A stretch of 64,000 bases of DNA from DATMBF01 sp035559595 (GCA_035559595.1 DATMBF010000011.1:1-64000); one strand, 5' to 3'; counted from the first letter of the stretch, positions 42,682 through 51,235 are shown. Notes: a model not told the origin generated them from the sequence alone. Program-made: numbers and translations.

Positions 42682-45480
42682 TCAGTTACTTCCCGTCAAG
42701 TAGAATGGGGCCCAGTAAAAAGGGTGGCTTTTTAAGCCATTTTGCCTGCGCTCTGTGATAAACTCCCGTTGGGCCATCGCGAGGGACTCAGAAATGCGGG
42801 TTAACGCGGAGTTCTTTAGTTGGAGGGAGAGGTGTTTATAGAACTTTCCCATCAGCGATGCTGTGGTTTCATCTTCCACAAGCCACATCGAGCCGATGAT
42901 GTTTGCGGCTCCCGCATGAAGAAACGCTCGGGGGAAACTGACAAGGTCTTCTCCGTGCGGTATATCGGAGGCGATTCCGGTGCTAAGTCCGCTCTCGCAT
43001 GCACTGAGAACAACCAGGCCAGCCCCCATCCGCTGGCGAAGAAGCTCATGGAGTTCAATGCTCCGATCGGCACATTGAAGTGTGGAGAAGAGAGGAAACC
43101 GAGAATTCAGCCTTCCATGCGCAGCAATGTGAATGACGTCGAAGGACTTGATTCCTTCCAGAATTGTTTGCGCTGTTGCATCGGAACCGACAAGAATACT
43201 CGTGTTTCGAAAGTTTGCCGAAATCGACTGCACTTCCGCCTCCGAGAATCGAAGTGTTCGTGGCTGTGGAGCGGCGGCTAAAAGAGATTCCGGTTTCCTG
43301 CCAGCAGATTTCCGGCGTTCAACCAGAAACGTTGCCGATGGGATGTATGATACCGTGTGTCGCTCGAGAACAGTCTCTCCTTTTCCATCGATCACAAGAG
43401 TATGAAATGGAAGGAGGTAAAGGACCCCTCTCGGCGCAATGATCAGCCGATCGCCATCTTTCACAAGACGATGATCGAAGGCTGGACGCATGAGAAGATC
43501 AAACAGTCGGGCGGAAATACCAACCCAAACGGAATCTTGATGATCTCCTCGACCGCGAAGAATGGAGGAGCGATAGAGCTGAACGAGTTGTTGAAGATAC
43601 TGCTCTTCAAGCGGTATCCTGAGAAGCTGAGTTCTTCCTCTTTTGACGCAATACACAAGCGTTTGCTCTGCGTCGATGGAATACTCAAGGAGGAGCTCGT
43701 CTTCCTCCAACCGGTCCTGTACTTCCCGAACACTTGGGGGCTGTGGAATTTTCATCATTGAGGTGATTTCCGATATCAGCCTTCGTTGCGCCGCCGCTTC
43801 TTGCATCAGTTCACCAGCCTTCTCCAGGAGGGCCTGTAAGGAAGCTTCCGACCCGGACTGCTCAAAGGCCTCCAACATTCTCACGAACTGGACAGCGGGT
43901 TGATTCGAGACGTCTTCGTTCGCCGTTCCAAAGGTCCCCCAGAACGGAAGCAATCGCTCCCGCTCAAAATACTCAAAGAGCTCTTTGTCACCTGTTTGAA
44001 CAAGCAGACGGACGAGGGCTCTGTAATACGCTGAACGAGCCTGATTCAACGTTGAGATGGTTTCTTCAAATCCAATCTCAGGCGATGCTCCATGAAGCTC
44101 TTGCACGGAAAGATCATCATATCGCGCTACCAACTTCTTGAACGACTTCTTCGCCTCGTGGAAATTCCCGCTGCGGAATTCGAGATCTGCCAGTGCTGCG
44201 TCGACCCATTCCTCCTTCCAAACTTGGTTGGCCGGTTCCCTGCGTGCCTCATGATAGGCCTTTCTTGCGGCCTCGTACCGACCGAGTCGCTTCAGCGTAT
44301 TTCCATAGTACACCAGGGCTGCCATTCGTTCACTTGGTAGCTGAGCGGCCTCTGCCTGCTTGACGGCCTCCCAATACAACGCTGAGGCCCTCGCATAGTC
44401 TCCCATGGTTTCAAATTTCTTGGCCCGGGCTTCCGTGAGGAGAATCCTTCCCTCGCCGCTAAGATTTGTGAGACTGGAATCGATCCAGTCTGAGAAGAGC
44501 ATGGGATCATTGAAGGATTTCGAGATGAACTGCATCAAAGCGCGAAGAGCCACTTCTGCTCCCCATGAGTATCCAATGTTCGTCGCAAGATCATAGCTTC
44601 GACGAAGCGACTTGTAGGCGTACGTCCGACTGCTCTTGCCGGTTCCACCAACGTAATGGAGAAAGTAATAGCTGTCGACCAATCCGATCTGGTCGCCGAT
44701 TCGTTTCCTGATATCGTACGCCTGCAATTCGTACTTTAACTGATTCTGGCGATCGTTACGGGATGCATGAATCAAGCCGATGTTGCTTAACGTTGTTGCT
44801 TCACCAATCTTATCACTGATGCTACGATAGATTTCCAACGCCGGTTCATAATAGGAATTCAGAGCTGCGTCGGGCTTCCCGCGATACCAGGTGAGGACCC
44901 CAATTTGCCGCAGGGCGTCGGCCTCGAGTTGCCTCGATCGGGCGCGCTGTGCTGCCCGCAAACCCCGCTCCTGCCATTGCATCGCCGAATCGTAGCTGGC
45001 GCGGTTGAAGCAGATCCGTCCAAGCAAGTGAGAGCCGCGCGCAAGAGAGAGATCATCGTTGCATGCGAGAAGATTCCGCGAGGAGATTTCCGCAGAGTCT
45101 AACTGCCCCAAGAAGAACTGCGTTATCCCCATGCGGTACATGATGTCGCTCGTTCTCGTTGAATCGGAGGCGATGAGCTTCTGAAAGATGTCCCGCGCCT
45201 CTCTCAGTTTGCCCCGGAGGAGGAGGAGTTCTGCGTATCGCCGCTCAACGTCAACCGAACGGCCCGGCCTTCGGTAGAGGAATTCGAGCTCACGCTCGGC
45301 CTGGACGAGGTGCCATGACTTCATCAGCCTCTCAACGACCTCGAGTCGTGATGACTCCCCACGGGAGTTTGCGATTCGCATGACGGCAACGGTAAGGAGG
45401 AGAGCGAGAATAGAGCCAGCGAGCAGTTTACCGGCTGGCGTACTTGAAGGTGTGAAGTTCTGAACTGACGCTTGAGCCAT
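42682..45480 (-). CDS. Membrane-anchored TPR-CHAT protease with intact catalytic dyad
   Basis: 932 residues from ATG 45480 (a TTG 16 codons earlier is possible; no clear ribosome binding site for either). One hydrophobic anchor near residues 18-36 (LLAGSILALLLTVAVM), then TPR repeats (about 50-480), a coiled linker and a C-terminal CHAT domain (about 590-932). The caspase-like dyad is intact: His about 788 in VIHIAAHGRLNS and Cys about 828 in VVLSACESGLS, followed by GEDLVSFPRAFLHAGAANIIGSMWLVED (in part). Its start overlaps the anti-sigma stop by 53 bases. Topology is ambiguous. I infer that the anti-sigma factor is its substrate or partner. Confidence 0.9.
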   Translation of the reverse strand: MAQASVQNFTPSSTPAGKLLAGSILALLLTVAVMRIANSRGESSRLEVVERLMKSWHLVQAERELEFLYRRPGRSVDVERRYAELLLLRGKLREARDIFQKLIASDSTRTSDIMYRMGITQFFLGQLDSAEISSRNLLACNDDLSLARGSHLLGRICFNRASYDSAMQWQERGLRAAQRARSRQLEADALRQIGVLTWYRGKPDAALNSYYEPALEIYRSISDKIGEATTLSNIGLIHASRNDRQNQLKYELQAYDIRKRIGDQIGLVDSYYFLHYVGGTGKSSRTYAYKSLRRSYDLATNIGYSWGAEVALRALMQFISKSFNDPMLFSDWIDSSLTNLSGEGRILLTEARAKKFETMGDYARASALYWEAVKQAEAAQLPSERMAALVYYGNTLKRLGRYEAARKAYHEARREPANQVWKEEWVDAALADLEFRSGNFHEAKKSFKKLVARYDDLSVQELHGASPEIGFEETISTLNQARSAYYRALVRLLVQTGDKELFEYFERERLLPFWGTFGTANEDVSNQPAVQFVRMLEAFEQSGSEASLQALLEKAGELMQEAAAQRRLISEITSMMKIPQPPSVREVQDRLEEDELLLEYSIDAEQTLVYCVKRGRTQLLRIPLEEQYLQQLVQLYRSSILRGRGDHQDSVWVGISARLFDLLMRPAFDHRLVKDGDRLIIAPRGVLYLLPFHTLVIDGKGETVLERHTVSYIPSATFLVERRKSAGRKPESLLAAAPQPRTLRFSEAEVQSISANFRNTSILVGSDATAQTILEGIKSFDVIHIAAHGRLNSRFPLFSTLQCADRSIELHELLRQRMGAGLVVLSACESGLSTGIASDIPHGEDLVSFPRAFLHAGAANIIGSMWLVEDETTASLMGKFYKHLSLQLKNSALTRISESLAMAQREFITERRQNGLKSHPFYWAPFYLTGSN

Positions 45481-46039
45481 CAGGGAACAGTGCTTGAATG
45501 TTCCAAAGATAGAGATTTCCCGCTTCAAACACTACCGATGGAGAAAGTGAAAGCTCAACTCCGGGAACACGCTCCCTGAAGATTACTGTACCATCATTTT
45601 TGTAGACAGTTATCTGGTAATATGTGGCACCCTCTACAGCACTCCATCGCAGGCGAGGAGGAGAAGTTACCATCTCGTTATCTCCGGGCGACAGAAGCCG
45701 CAGCGGTGACGACTGATCCGATGTTCGGTATTGAGACGATTCGCCGGGCCATGTTGACACGAGCCAGATTCCGGCGCCGACAAAAAGAAGAATTGTTGCG
45801 GCGAGGCGAAGCGGTAGACTAAAAAAAGGAGAAGTTCTTTGTTCGATAATGTTTTCTGCACGTTTCAAAGTCTTCTCCGGAATCGGCAGTGAGTTCGTTC
45901 GGTGCAACGTTTTGAATGAGACGGCCAGTGTCCTTGAGCAATCAGAACAGGCTGCAAGGTGTTTTTCAACCCTACCGCGAGCAGCAGAAGAAAGCGTATG
46001 GTCAAGATACGATGCTATTTCGTAGTCGGTGAGATGCAA
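45428..46039 (-). CDS. Membrane anti-sigma factor, ZAS zinc motif plus Fn3-like ectodomain
   Basis: 203 residues from a TTG start (46039) with AAGGA upstream; no in-frame ATG fits. The N-terminal zinc-binding anti-sigma motif is H-x3-C-x2-C in VEKHLAACSDCSR (about residues 26-35). One membrane helix lies at about 76-96 (LRLAATILLFVGAGIWLVST). Residues about 110-203 form a beta-sandwich like Fn3 (SPPRLRWSAVEGATYYQITVY, LYLWNIQALFPDGS). It lies between the sigma factor and the TPR-CHAT gene, so it most likely sequesters that sigma factor at the membrane. Confidence 0.9.
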   Translation of the reverse strand: MHLTDYEIASYLDHTLSSAARGRVEKHLAACSDCSRTLAVSFKTLHRTNSLPIPEKTLKRAENIIEQRTSPFFSLPLRLAATILLFVGAGIWLVSTWPGESSQYRTSDQSSPLRLLSPGDNEMVTSPPRLRWSAVEGATYYQITVYKNDGTVIFRERVPGVELSLSPSVVFEAGNLYLWNIQALFPDGSSVSSELHTFKYASR

Positions 46040-46057
46040 ATGAGGATTCCTTTATGT

Positions 46058-46077
46058 TATCCTATGGTACGGCCAAG
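46058..46077 (-). promoter_or_regulatory. Shared motif copy B: CTTGGCCGTACCATAGGATA
   Basis: Minus strand, within the 48-base gap between the sigma stop and the anti-sigma TTG start, ending 18 bases before that start. It pairs with copy A at 42629-42648. If it is a sigma-dependent promoter, the anti-sigma and protease genes would be under feedback control. Confidence 0.5.
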
Positions 46078-46087
46078 GTGGATCGAA

Positions 46088-46867
46088 TTACTTGCTCAGG
46101 TCCGACGTTGCAAGCAACCTGAGTTTTCGAAGTGCATTCTCCAGTAACGTGTAGACCCTCCTGACTGGTTGAATCTTCATAATGGCAGCAATCTCCGCGG
46201 CAGTCAGATCTTCGTAGAAGCGAAGCCGGATGGCGACTCGCTCTCTTACGGAAAGTTTCTCCAGAGAATTCTCAAGCCATGCCTCAAGTTCCCCCTGTTC
46301 ATCAGGAGTATGGATTCCCTCTATCAAGCGAGTGTCGTCAAAAGAAATCTCGACCGGGGAGGATTGAAGCAACTTCTGTCGGCTTGATCTCGTCAGCGCC
46401 GTATGGATTCTCCTCAGTGAGGCTGCGACAGAGGAAGAAAAGCCATTTCGCCTGAGCCTCACATGAGATTCGATCTCATCCAGCGCGAAGCCTTTCCAAT
46501 ACCAGAGATTGAAGACTTCTCGATCGAAAGCCGACATCCTGAGAAGTGCTTGCGGATAGCGTTTCCGGCCGTGTGAGGCGCGGTACGCTTCCACGCAGAG
46601 GTTCTGTACAACTACCGTTAGCCATGTTGAAAGCTTGGGTGCGCGATGCTTGTGGTGAGGGTCGAACGTTCTCAGTGAGGCGAAATCGTTGTCGGCAAGC
46701 TTGGAACAAACAAAAAGATACTTGTCCATGACATTGTCATGATCTCGTTCGAAAGTCCAAATGATCTTCAGAAAGAGGTTAGAGTACTGCCGAAGGAACT
46801 CACGCCACGCCGTTTTCGTGCGTTCTCCTCCGGCAAAAAGCTCGTTGAGAAGTTCACGATCCGTCAT
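46088..46867 (-). CDS. ECF-like sigma-70 factor of the CHAT module
   Basis: 259 residues, longer than a usual ECF factor (about 180-200). The region 2 equivalent spans about 20-105 (FLRQYSNLFLKIIWTFERDHDNVMDKYLFVCSKL in part, then LSTWLTVVVQNLCVEAYRA). A middle helical segment of about 70 residues is larger than normal (REVFNLWYWKGFALDEIESHVRLRR). Region 4 is LEKLSVRERVAIRLRFYEDLTAAEIAAIMKI then VRRVYTLLENALRKLR. It is followed by the ZAS anti-sigma gene. Its own promoter is of the general type. Confidence 0.9.
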   Translation of the reverse strand: MTDRELLNELFAGGERTKTAWREFLRQYSNLFLKIIWTFERDHDNVMDKYLFVCSKLADNDFASLRTFDPHHKHRAPKLSTWLTVVVQNLCVEAYRASHGRKRYPQALLRMSAFDREVFNLWYWKGFALDEIESHVRLRRNGFSSSVAASLRRIHTALTRSSRQKLLQSSPVEISFDDTRLIEGIHTPDEQGELEAWLENSLEKLSVRERVAIRLRFYEDLTAAEIAAIMKIQPVRRVYTLLENALRKLRLLATSDLSK

Positions 46868-46897
46868 AGAGTAAGAGCCGGGGAATGTATCGTGGCG

Positions 46898-46928
46898 TGA
46901 AAGTAAAGAGAAAGTGCATAACCGGCAA
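46898..46928 (-). promoter_or_regulatory. Promoter TTG-N20-TACTTTCA for the ECF sigma gene
   Basis: On the minus strand TTG (46928-46926), 20 bases, TACTTTCA (46905-46898). It lies 30 bases before the ATG. It belongs to the common pattern of the window, unlike the CTTGGCC motif downstream. Confidence 0.5.
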
Positions 46929-47003
46929 GTGATCGAAATCAGAGGAGAACCTTTGCCGTCGGATTGCCGTAAAAATCGAATAACAGAGCTCCAAAGGCAA
47001 TTC

Positions 47004-47654
47004 TTAGGAGTGTCGAATCATCACGACCCCCAACCAGACTCCCCACGCGATCGCAAAGAAGATCCCGACAAACTGAAGCACCGGAATGACAAACGTCATC
47101 ATCCCGATGAGACCAGCGATCATGAGCAGGTAGGAGAGTCCTCTGGGCAGACCGTTTGTTTTCAGGCCGGCCGAGCCGATCAGTAGCGTGAAGATACCCG
47201 ATGAGAAGAGATAAGCATAGAAGGTGGCATAGTCGATGAAAAGAATCGCGCGGTAGCTGGTCACAACGTCGGGTCTGTCTGCTGCATAGAGATTGGCAAG
47301 CTGAGGGTAGGCGGTGAACGCAAGAATGGCGTTGATCAGGAAACACGCGCTGGCGATAGACGCCGCAGGAATTGCCAGCCGAATATGATTGGCTGCCGCT
47401 TCTCCGAACCGATCGCGCAATCCCATCGCAATCAGGAGGATGACGATACAAGAGATGATTGCTGATGCGGAGGTCACCGCAATCCCGATTCGATTCCCCT
47501 TTATACCTTCAAGTATCTCTGAGGGCTCCTGCATCTCATTGGGAACGACTGCGCCGATGGACGGGAAGATGAAGAAGAAACAAAGGAGCAGAACAACGAG
47601 CAGAACGGCCTGCGTAAGTGCTGCGTACCCTCCGAGTCGCTGAAGAGCGGTCAT
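47004..47654 (-). CDS. DUF4386-family multi-pass membrane protein
   Basis: 216 residues with about six membrane helices (e.g. LTQAVLLVVLLLCFFFIFP, ASAIISCIVILLIAMGL, ASIASACFLINAILAF, YLFSSGIFTLLIGSAGL, LLMIAGLIGMMTFVIPVL). The pattern, with SYRAILFIDYATFYAYLFSSGI in the middle, resembles DUF4386 proteins of unknown function. AAGGAGATC precedes the ATG. It follows the CBM9/DUF5916 gene by 33 bases on the same strand and may be co-transcribed with it. Confidence 0.78.
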   Translation of the reverse strand: MTALQRLGGYAALTQAVLLVVLLLCFFFIFPSIGAVVPNEMQEPSEILEGIKGNRIGIAVTSASAIISCIVILLIAMGLRDRFGEAAANHIRLAIPAASIASACFLINAILAFTAYPQLANLYAADRPDVVTSYRAILFIDYATFYAYLFSSGIFTLLIGSAGLKTNGLPRGLSYLLMIAGLIGMMTFVIPVLQFVGIFFAIAWGVWLGVVMIRHS

Positions 47655-47687
47655 GGCTGATCTCCTTCCGTAAGTGACGGGGGCTCT

Positions 47688-49838
47688 CTACAACCGCCAA
47701 AGATACGACATTTTGAAGAAAAATCCCCGCCGGCTTTCCAGGAACCGATCAGCGTTGACGTATGCACCATTCTCCCATGCGATGCGCTGGTAGAGCGAGC
47801 CGTAACCCGCGTGAAGCACGGTGCCGGGAATATATGTGAATGATGCAAGAAAATCGGTCAACAGCGTTCGGCGAAACTTGTTGTATTCGGCGATGGCGCG
47901 GAAGAAGAGGTAATGGTTGAACTGGTAAGTCAATCTGCCCCGCATGATGGGATACTCGTAAAGCTTCTCTCCATCCGATTCACGGTAGAAGTCGACATAC
48001 GTTACACTCGCATTTGCCTCGAGTTGATTCCAGGGTTGATAGACAATCGATCCCGTTATCCTGCTGCTTCGACCCTGGTAGGGATTGGAGGAGAAGAAGA
48101 TGGCATTTGCCCGTCGATAGGAGATGCTGGCGTTGAGTTGGCGAAGAAACTGTCCTCCTCCGGAAATTGTGAAGCCGTCGGTCTTGAACCGTTGGCCGAG
48201 GAAGATTTCCGTCGAATAGCTGTAGGTTCCGCCGGCGCTGAGCGCGCCCGGAAGAGTGACGTTGAGAGCAAGCGAGTTCGATGTTTCCCAGAGCGAGCTC
48301 GGCTCATCGCGAGTTTGAGAGGATGAGAGGGAAATCGTGATCCTCCGGAAGAATGAAGAGGATGGATAGAATTTCGGTCTGATGAGTCCGCTAAACGCAA
48401 GGATTCCCGTCCGTGTGACATAACCGGCCTCAGCATTGAAATTCCTGGAGAGCTTGTCGAGATCCACGTGCACGTCGAGGTCGCGAGTTCCATAGCGATA
48501 GCCAGCCGAAACGGAGTGTCCGTCGAGAGCTGGCATGCCCGAACTCTTGGTTTCGGAGAAAAGTCCTTGATACTCAACGTAGCTTGATTGATCGAGACGG
48601 ACGAAGCCATCGGTGCCAATCACACGATTAGAGTGGTCACTCAATTCGCGCGCCGTTCCGATTGCGCCGAAATAGCTATCATCATCAAGAGCATATTTGT
48701 AGCGAAGGATGGGGAAGTGGGCCTTCGCACCGATCGGCTTTGATTGAGCATCGAGGAGCTCATCAACGGCATAGATGGAAGCAAGGGTGCTTCGCTTATC
48801 TAACTTCCCCGAAAGTTTTAGACCAATCAGAGGATTCACAATTGTCCTTGTGTGAACGACCTGATTCCCCCCTGTTGCTGCGAGATTGAAGATCTCGCTT
48901 CCCTCCAAAAAGAAGGGTCGCTTCTCCGGAAAGAAGAGTCCAAATCTCAAGTTTACGTCGACTTGTCCCGCATCGGCCTCGACCTGACTGAAATCTGGGT
49001 TATAGGTCCCATCGAGGATGAGGTTGGAGGTGATACCATACTTCAACGTGAGGCCGAATTCCCCCCTTCCTTCTTCACGGAGGAGACTGTTTTCCTGCAG
49101 ACGATACTTTTGTCCATACGTAACGGCGGGAAGGACTTCGAACACGGTATAGTGTTTCACATCGTAAAATTCCATCGGCAACATCTGAATGAGGAACTGG
49201 TATCCTTTTTTGGGGTCGAGAGGTGGATACGTTCCCTGTTCGGAACGGCGACTGACGCGACGTTCGAAAATTACTCCCATCGTTACCGGGTTGGTGTCGG
49301 CATAGCGAATGCTTTTGAGGGGAATTTGCACTTCCACGATATACCCCTCCTCATCGATTTGTCCGGCACTGTACCAGACCATATCGAAACTGTGATCTTC
49401 GCTTCCCGCCGCGAAACGGCTATCTCCTTGCACGCCGAGAGGATTCACATAGAATCCATAGAGAGCTTGTTGGTCGTTGAAGGAATCGAGATTGATGCAT
49501 ATCCAATCATGTGCGCGATAATTATCGCGTGCGGTGATTTCGGCTTTGATCGTCTTGGGGTCGGGATCGAAGCAGCGGAATGCGAAGTAGATGTTCTCTT
49601 CGTCGTATGCGGTATAGACGACAGTCGATTCGGGCATAACCTTGCCGAAATCCGGCGCGAATGTGCGAAAGGAGGTGACTGAGGGGGCCGTTTCCCAGAT
49701 TGGATCATCGAGCCGACCGTCGATCACGGGAGGGGATGAGACTCTTCTTGGCTTGAGTGGGTCAATTGCCAGTGCAGTGTTAAGAGTGAATACCGTGAGA
49801 ACAATAATGCCGAGGAATCGTTGCAGTAGAAGTGTCAC
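47688..49838 (-). CDS. Exported CBM9-like/DUF5916 outer-membrane protein
   Basis: 716 residues. A signal peptide (RFLGIIVLTVFTLNTALA) is followed by a CBM9-like sugar-binding fold (about 30-205: PVIDGRLDDPIWETAP, VVYTAYDEENIYFAFRCFDP, YIVEVQIPLKSIRY). A long DUF5916 beta-barrel region then runs to the C-terminus, with the hallmark NPDFSQVEADAGQVDVNLRFGLFFPEKRPFFLEGSEIF (in part). The end (FFFKMSYLWRL) is a typical barrel terminus. Proteins of this type are outer-membrane linked in Bacteroidota; the substrate is unknown. A structured leader lies upstream. Confidence 0.9.
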   Translation of the reverse strand: MTLLLQRFLGIIVLTVFTLNTALAIDPLKPRRVSSPPVIDGRLDDPIWETAPSVTSFRTFAPDFGKVMPESTVVYTAYDEENIYFAFRCFDPDPKTIKAEITARDNYRAHDWICINLDSFNDQQALYGFYVNPLGVQGDSRFAAGSEDHSFDMVWYSAGQIDEEGYIVEVQIPLKSIRYADTNPVTMGVIFERRVSRRSEQGTYPPLDPKKGYQFLIQMLPMEFYDVKHYTVFEVLPAVTYGQKYRLQENSLLREEGRGEFGLTLKYGITSNLILDGTYNPDFSQVEADAGQVDVNLRFGLFFPEKRPFFLEGSEIFNLAATGGNQVVHTRTIVNPLIGLKLSGKLDKRSTLASIYAVDELLDAQSKPIGAKAHFPILRYKYALDDDSYFGAIGTARELSDHSNRVIGTDGFVRLDQSSYVEYQGLFSETKSSGMPALDGHSVSAGYRYGTRDLDVHVDLDKLSRNFNAEAGYVTRTGILAFSGLIRPKFYPSSSFFRRITISLSSSQTRDEPSSLWETSNSLALNVTLPGALSAGGTYSYSTEIFLGQRFKTDGFTISGGGQFLRQLNASISYRRANAIFFSSNPYQGRSSRITGSIVYQPWNQLEANASVTYVDFYRESDGEKLYEYPIMRGRLTYQFNHYLFFRAIAEYNKFRRTLLTDFLASFTYIPGTVLHAGYGSLYQRIAWENGAYVNADRFLESRRGFFFKMSYLWRL

Positions 49839-49860
49839 TGAGTCTCCTGGATGAATAAGG

Positions 49861-49932
49861 GGTGAAATCTATACGGCTCTGCAACCTCAAGAGTTGCAGA
49901 AAACGGCTCACCATGGTTATTGTTAATAACCA
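49861..49932 (-). promoter_or_regulatory. Nested hairpins upstream of the CBM9/DUF5916 gene
   Basis: TCTGCAAC (49878-49885) pairs with GTTGCAGA (49893-49900). An outer GGTGA (49861-49865) pairs with TCACC (49908-49912), leaving an internal loop with ACGGC on both sides. A second perfect palindrome, TGGTTATT-GTT-AATAACCA, follows at 49914-49932. There is no T-tract. It is a candidate structured mRNA leader or a pair of operators. Confidence 0.45.
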
Positions 49933-49977
49933 CTATTTGAAGAGCAAGTCTTCTTTGTTGAAGACGAGGGCAGTTGG

Positions 49978-50574
49978 TTACTTCATGTATTTCCAATTCC
50001 TCGGTTTGCCTTCTGCCAGCCATTCGATTGCCGTCGCAAGGCGTCTTGATCTTGTCTCCTCGCTTTTTGTCTCAGTGACCCACTCAACATAGTCTTTCTT
50101 GTTGCTGTAGCTGAAATTGTTGAACGTCGCAAGTGCTGTTTTGTTCTTCTGCAACGCAGCTTTGAAGTAAGAAGGGATTCTCAACGGTTTTTTTTCGGCG
50201 GGACGAGTGCGTGCAACCTTCACCCCGGCATCGTTGAGTTCTGCCGCTTTCTGAATGAGCTTGATAAGCCTGGAATCGCTCGGCAAGTCCTTCAGTGAAG
50301 TAATCCTCCCAAAGCTTCCCATTGCCCCTTTGGAACCGGGATCAGTGCCGAGGAGGAGTCTCTCCTTCCAGAATCCGAAAGCACAGTGCTGCTTGAACGA
50401 TGCCATACTGCAGAGCATACCCTTGCAGTCGAAGTGCGGGAAGCTCCACTTCATCGTCTCCTCAACATCCGGCACCGCTTTGTGGACAAGGGAGCGAAGG
50501 TGATTCAGAATAGGCTTTGCAAAGTCGGCCGATTTGGCAATATATGCATCAACGCGCGGGTCTTTGGTGCCCAT
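49978..50574 (-). CDS. YdeI/OmpD-associated-family (DUF1801-like) protein
   Basis: 198 residues. ATG 50574 is set by GGAGG seven bases ahead, although the frame is open for 72 more codons upstream. The N-terminal DUF1801 region reads VDAYIAKSADFAKPILNHLRSLVHKAVPDVEETMKWSFPHFDCKG (in part) with CAFGFWKERLLLG. The C-terminal part is the OmdA-like helical domain (IPSYFKAALQKNKTALATFNNFSYSNKKDYVEWV in part, then RSRRLATAIEWLAEGKPRNWKY). The biochemical role is not established. Confidence 0.88.
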   Translation of the reverse strand: MGTKDPRVDAYIAKSADFAKPILNHLRSLVHKAVPDVEETMKWSFPHFDCKGMLCSMASFKQHCAFGFWKERLLLGTDPGSKGAMGSFGRITSLKDLPSDSRLIKLIQKAAELNDAGVKVARTRPAEKKPLRIPSYFKAALQKNKTALATFNNFSYSNKKDYVEWVTETKSEETRSRRLATAIEWLAEGKPRNWKYMK

Positions 50575-50606
50575 TGGGAGTCCTCCGTTATTTGAGCACG
50601 TCGGCT

Positions 50607-50615
50607 GATCAGCGA
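50607..50615. repeat. Spacer with GATCAGCGA-type short repeats
   Basis: Between the YdeI-like gene and the next gene, the spacer reads GGCTGATCAGCGAAACAGCG. Similar words occur at 51261-51289 and 52281-52313 and in the rlmN tail. Confidence 0.35.
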
Positions 50616-50629
50616 AACAGCGTGTCGTG

Positions 50630-51235
50630 CTACTCAGCCACAATATACGAAACTTCCTCGACCATACGGTTCTTCCGAAGCTGACGAACCGCCTGTTCAT
50701 CTTTTCCTTTCGGCACATTGATGACAAGCTGGTTTGGAGATTTCTTAATTTGAACATCCTTGAGTTCAACGATTGCGTTGATGAAATCAAGGATCTCTTC
50801 TTTCTTTGCCGAGCTGGAGAAATGAATCGAGTGCATAAATCGTGGAAACGAGATCGTGTCTGGAAACGCTTTTGCCTGCTCAGGGTACAACTCCTTCATC
50901 TTTTGCAAGCTGATTTCACGGACACGTCCCATATCGGTATGAATGATTCTGACAAAAGCCGGGTGTTCTCTCAGTCTTTTCAGCGATTCAGCCGATAGTG
51001 AGTCGTTCGAATGGGCTATGACTACAACAGGCTTGAATCTCGATTCTGCGATTGAATATCCAAGCCCTATGATCGCCCTCGTGGCGTGTTCCTCGGAAAC
51101 GGTGTCCTTGAACAAGACCGAAAGTTTGCCTTCCACGATCTTCTTTGTATCGGGTATTCGCATTTCGACTGTTTGGGACAAGCCCGATGAACATAGCGTC
51201 AGAAGGATTGCGAATGGAAGAAACACGGTTTTCAT
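50630..51235 (-). CDS. Secreted protein with duplicated I9-inhibitor-like domains
   Basis: 201 residues, AAGGAGG before ATG and a signal peptide (KTVFLPFAILLTLCSSGLSQ). Two halves of about 85 residues each show the small alpha/beta pattern of subtilisin propeptides/I9 inhibitors: GKLSVLFKDTVSEEHATRAIIGLGYSI (in part) with a central VVVIAHS, and IHFSSSAKKEEILDFINAIVELKDV (in part) with LVINVPKGKDEQAVRQL. No subtilase gene is adjacent. The similarity is by pattern only, so the function (free protease inhibitor or chaperone) is a guess. Confidence 0.68.
   Translation of the reverse strand: MKTVFLPFAILLTLCSSGLSQTVEMRIPDTKKIVEGKLSVLFKDTVSEEHATRAIIGLGYSIAESRFKPVVVIAHSNDSLSAESLKRLREHPAFVRIIHTDMGRVREISLQKMKELYPEQAKAFPDTISFPRFMHSIHFSSSAKKEEILDFINAIVELKDVQIKKSPNQLVINVPKGKDEQAVRQLRKNRMVEEVSYIVAE

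Noticed and set aside
42682..45480. Type III-E CRISPR (Craspase) locus suggested by TPR-CHAT and sigma genes
   Set aside because: No Cas7-11-like gene, no repeat array and no Csx30 homologue is visible; only the protease-sigma logic is similar.
48852..49682. Plus-strand frame of 276 codons opposite the CBM9/DUF5916 gene
   Set aside because: Complement of conserved CBM9 and barrel sequence; no start signal.
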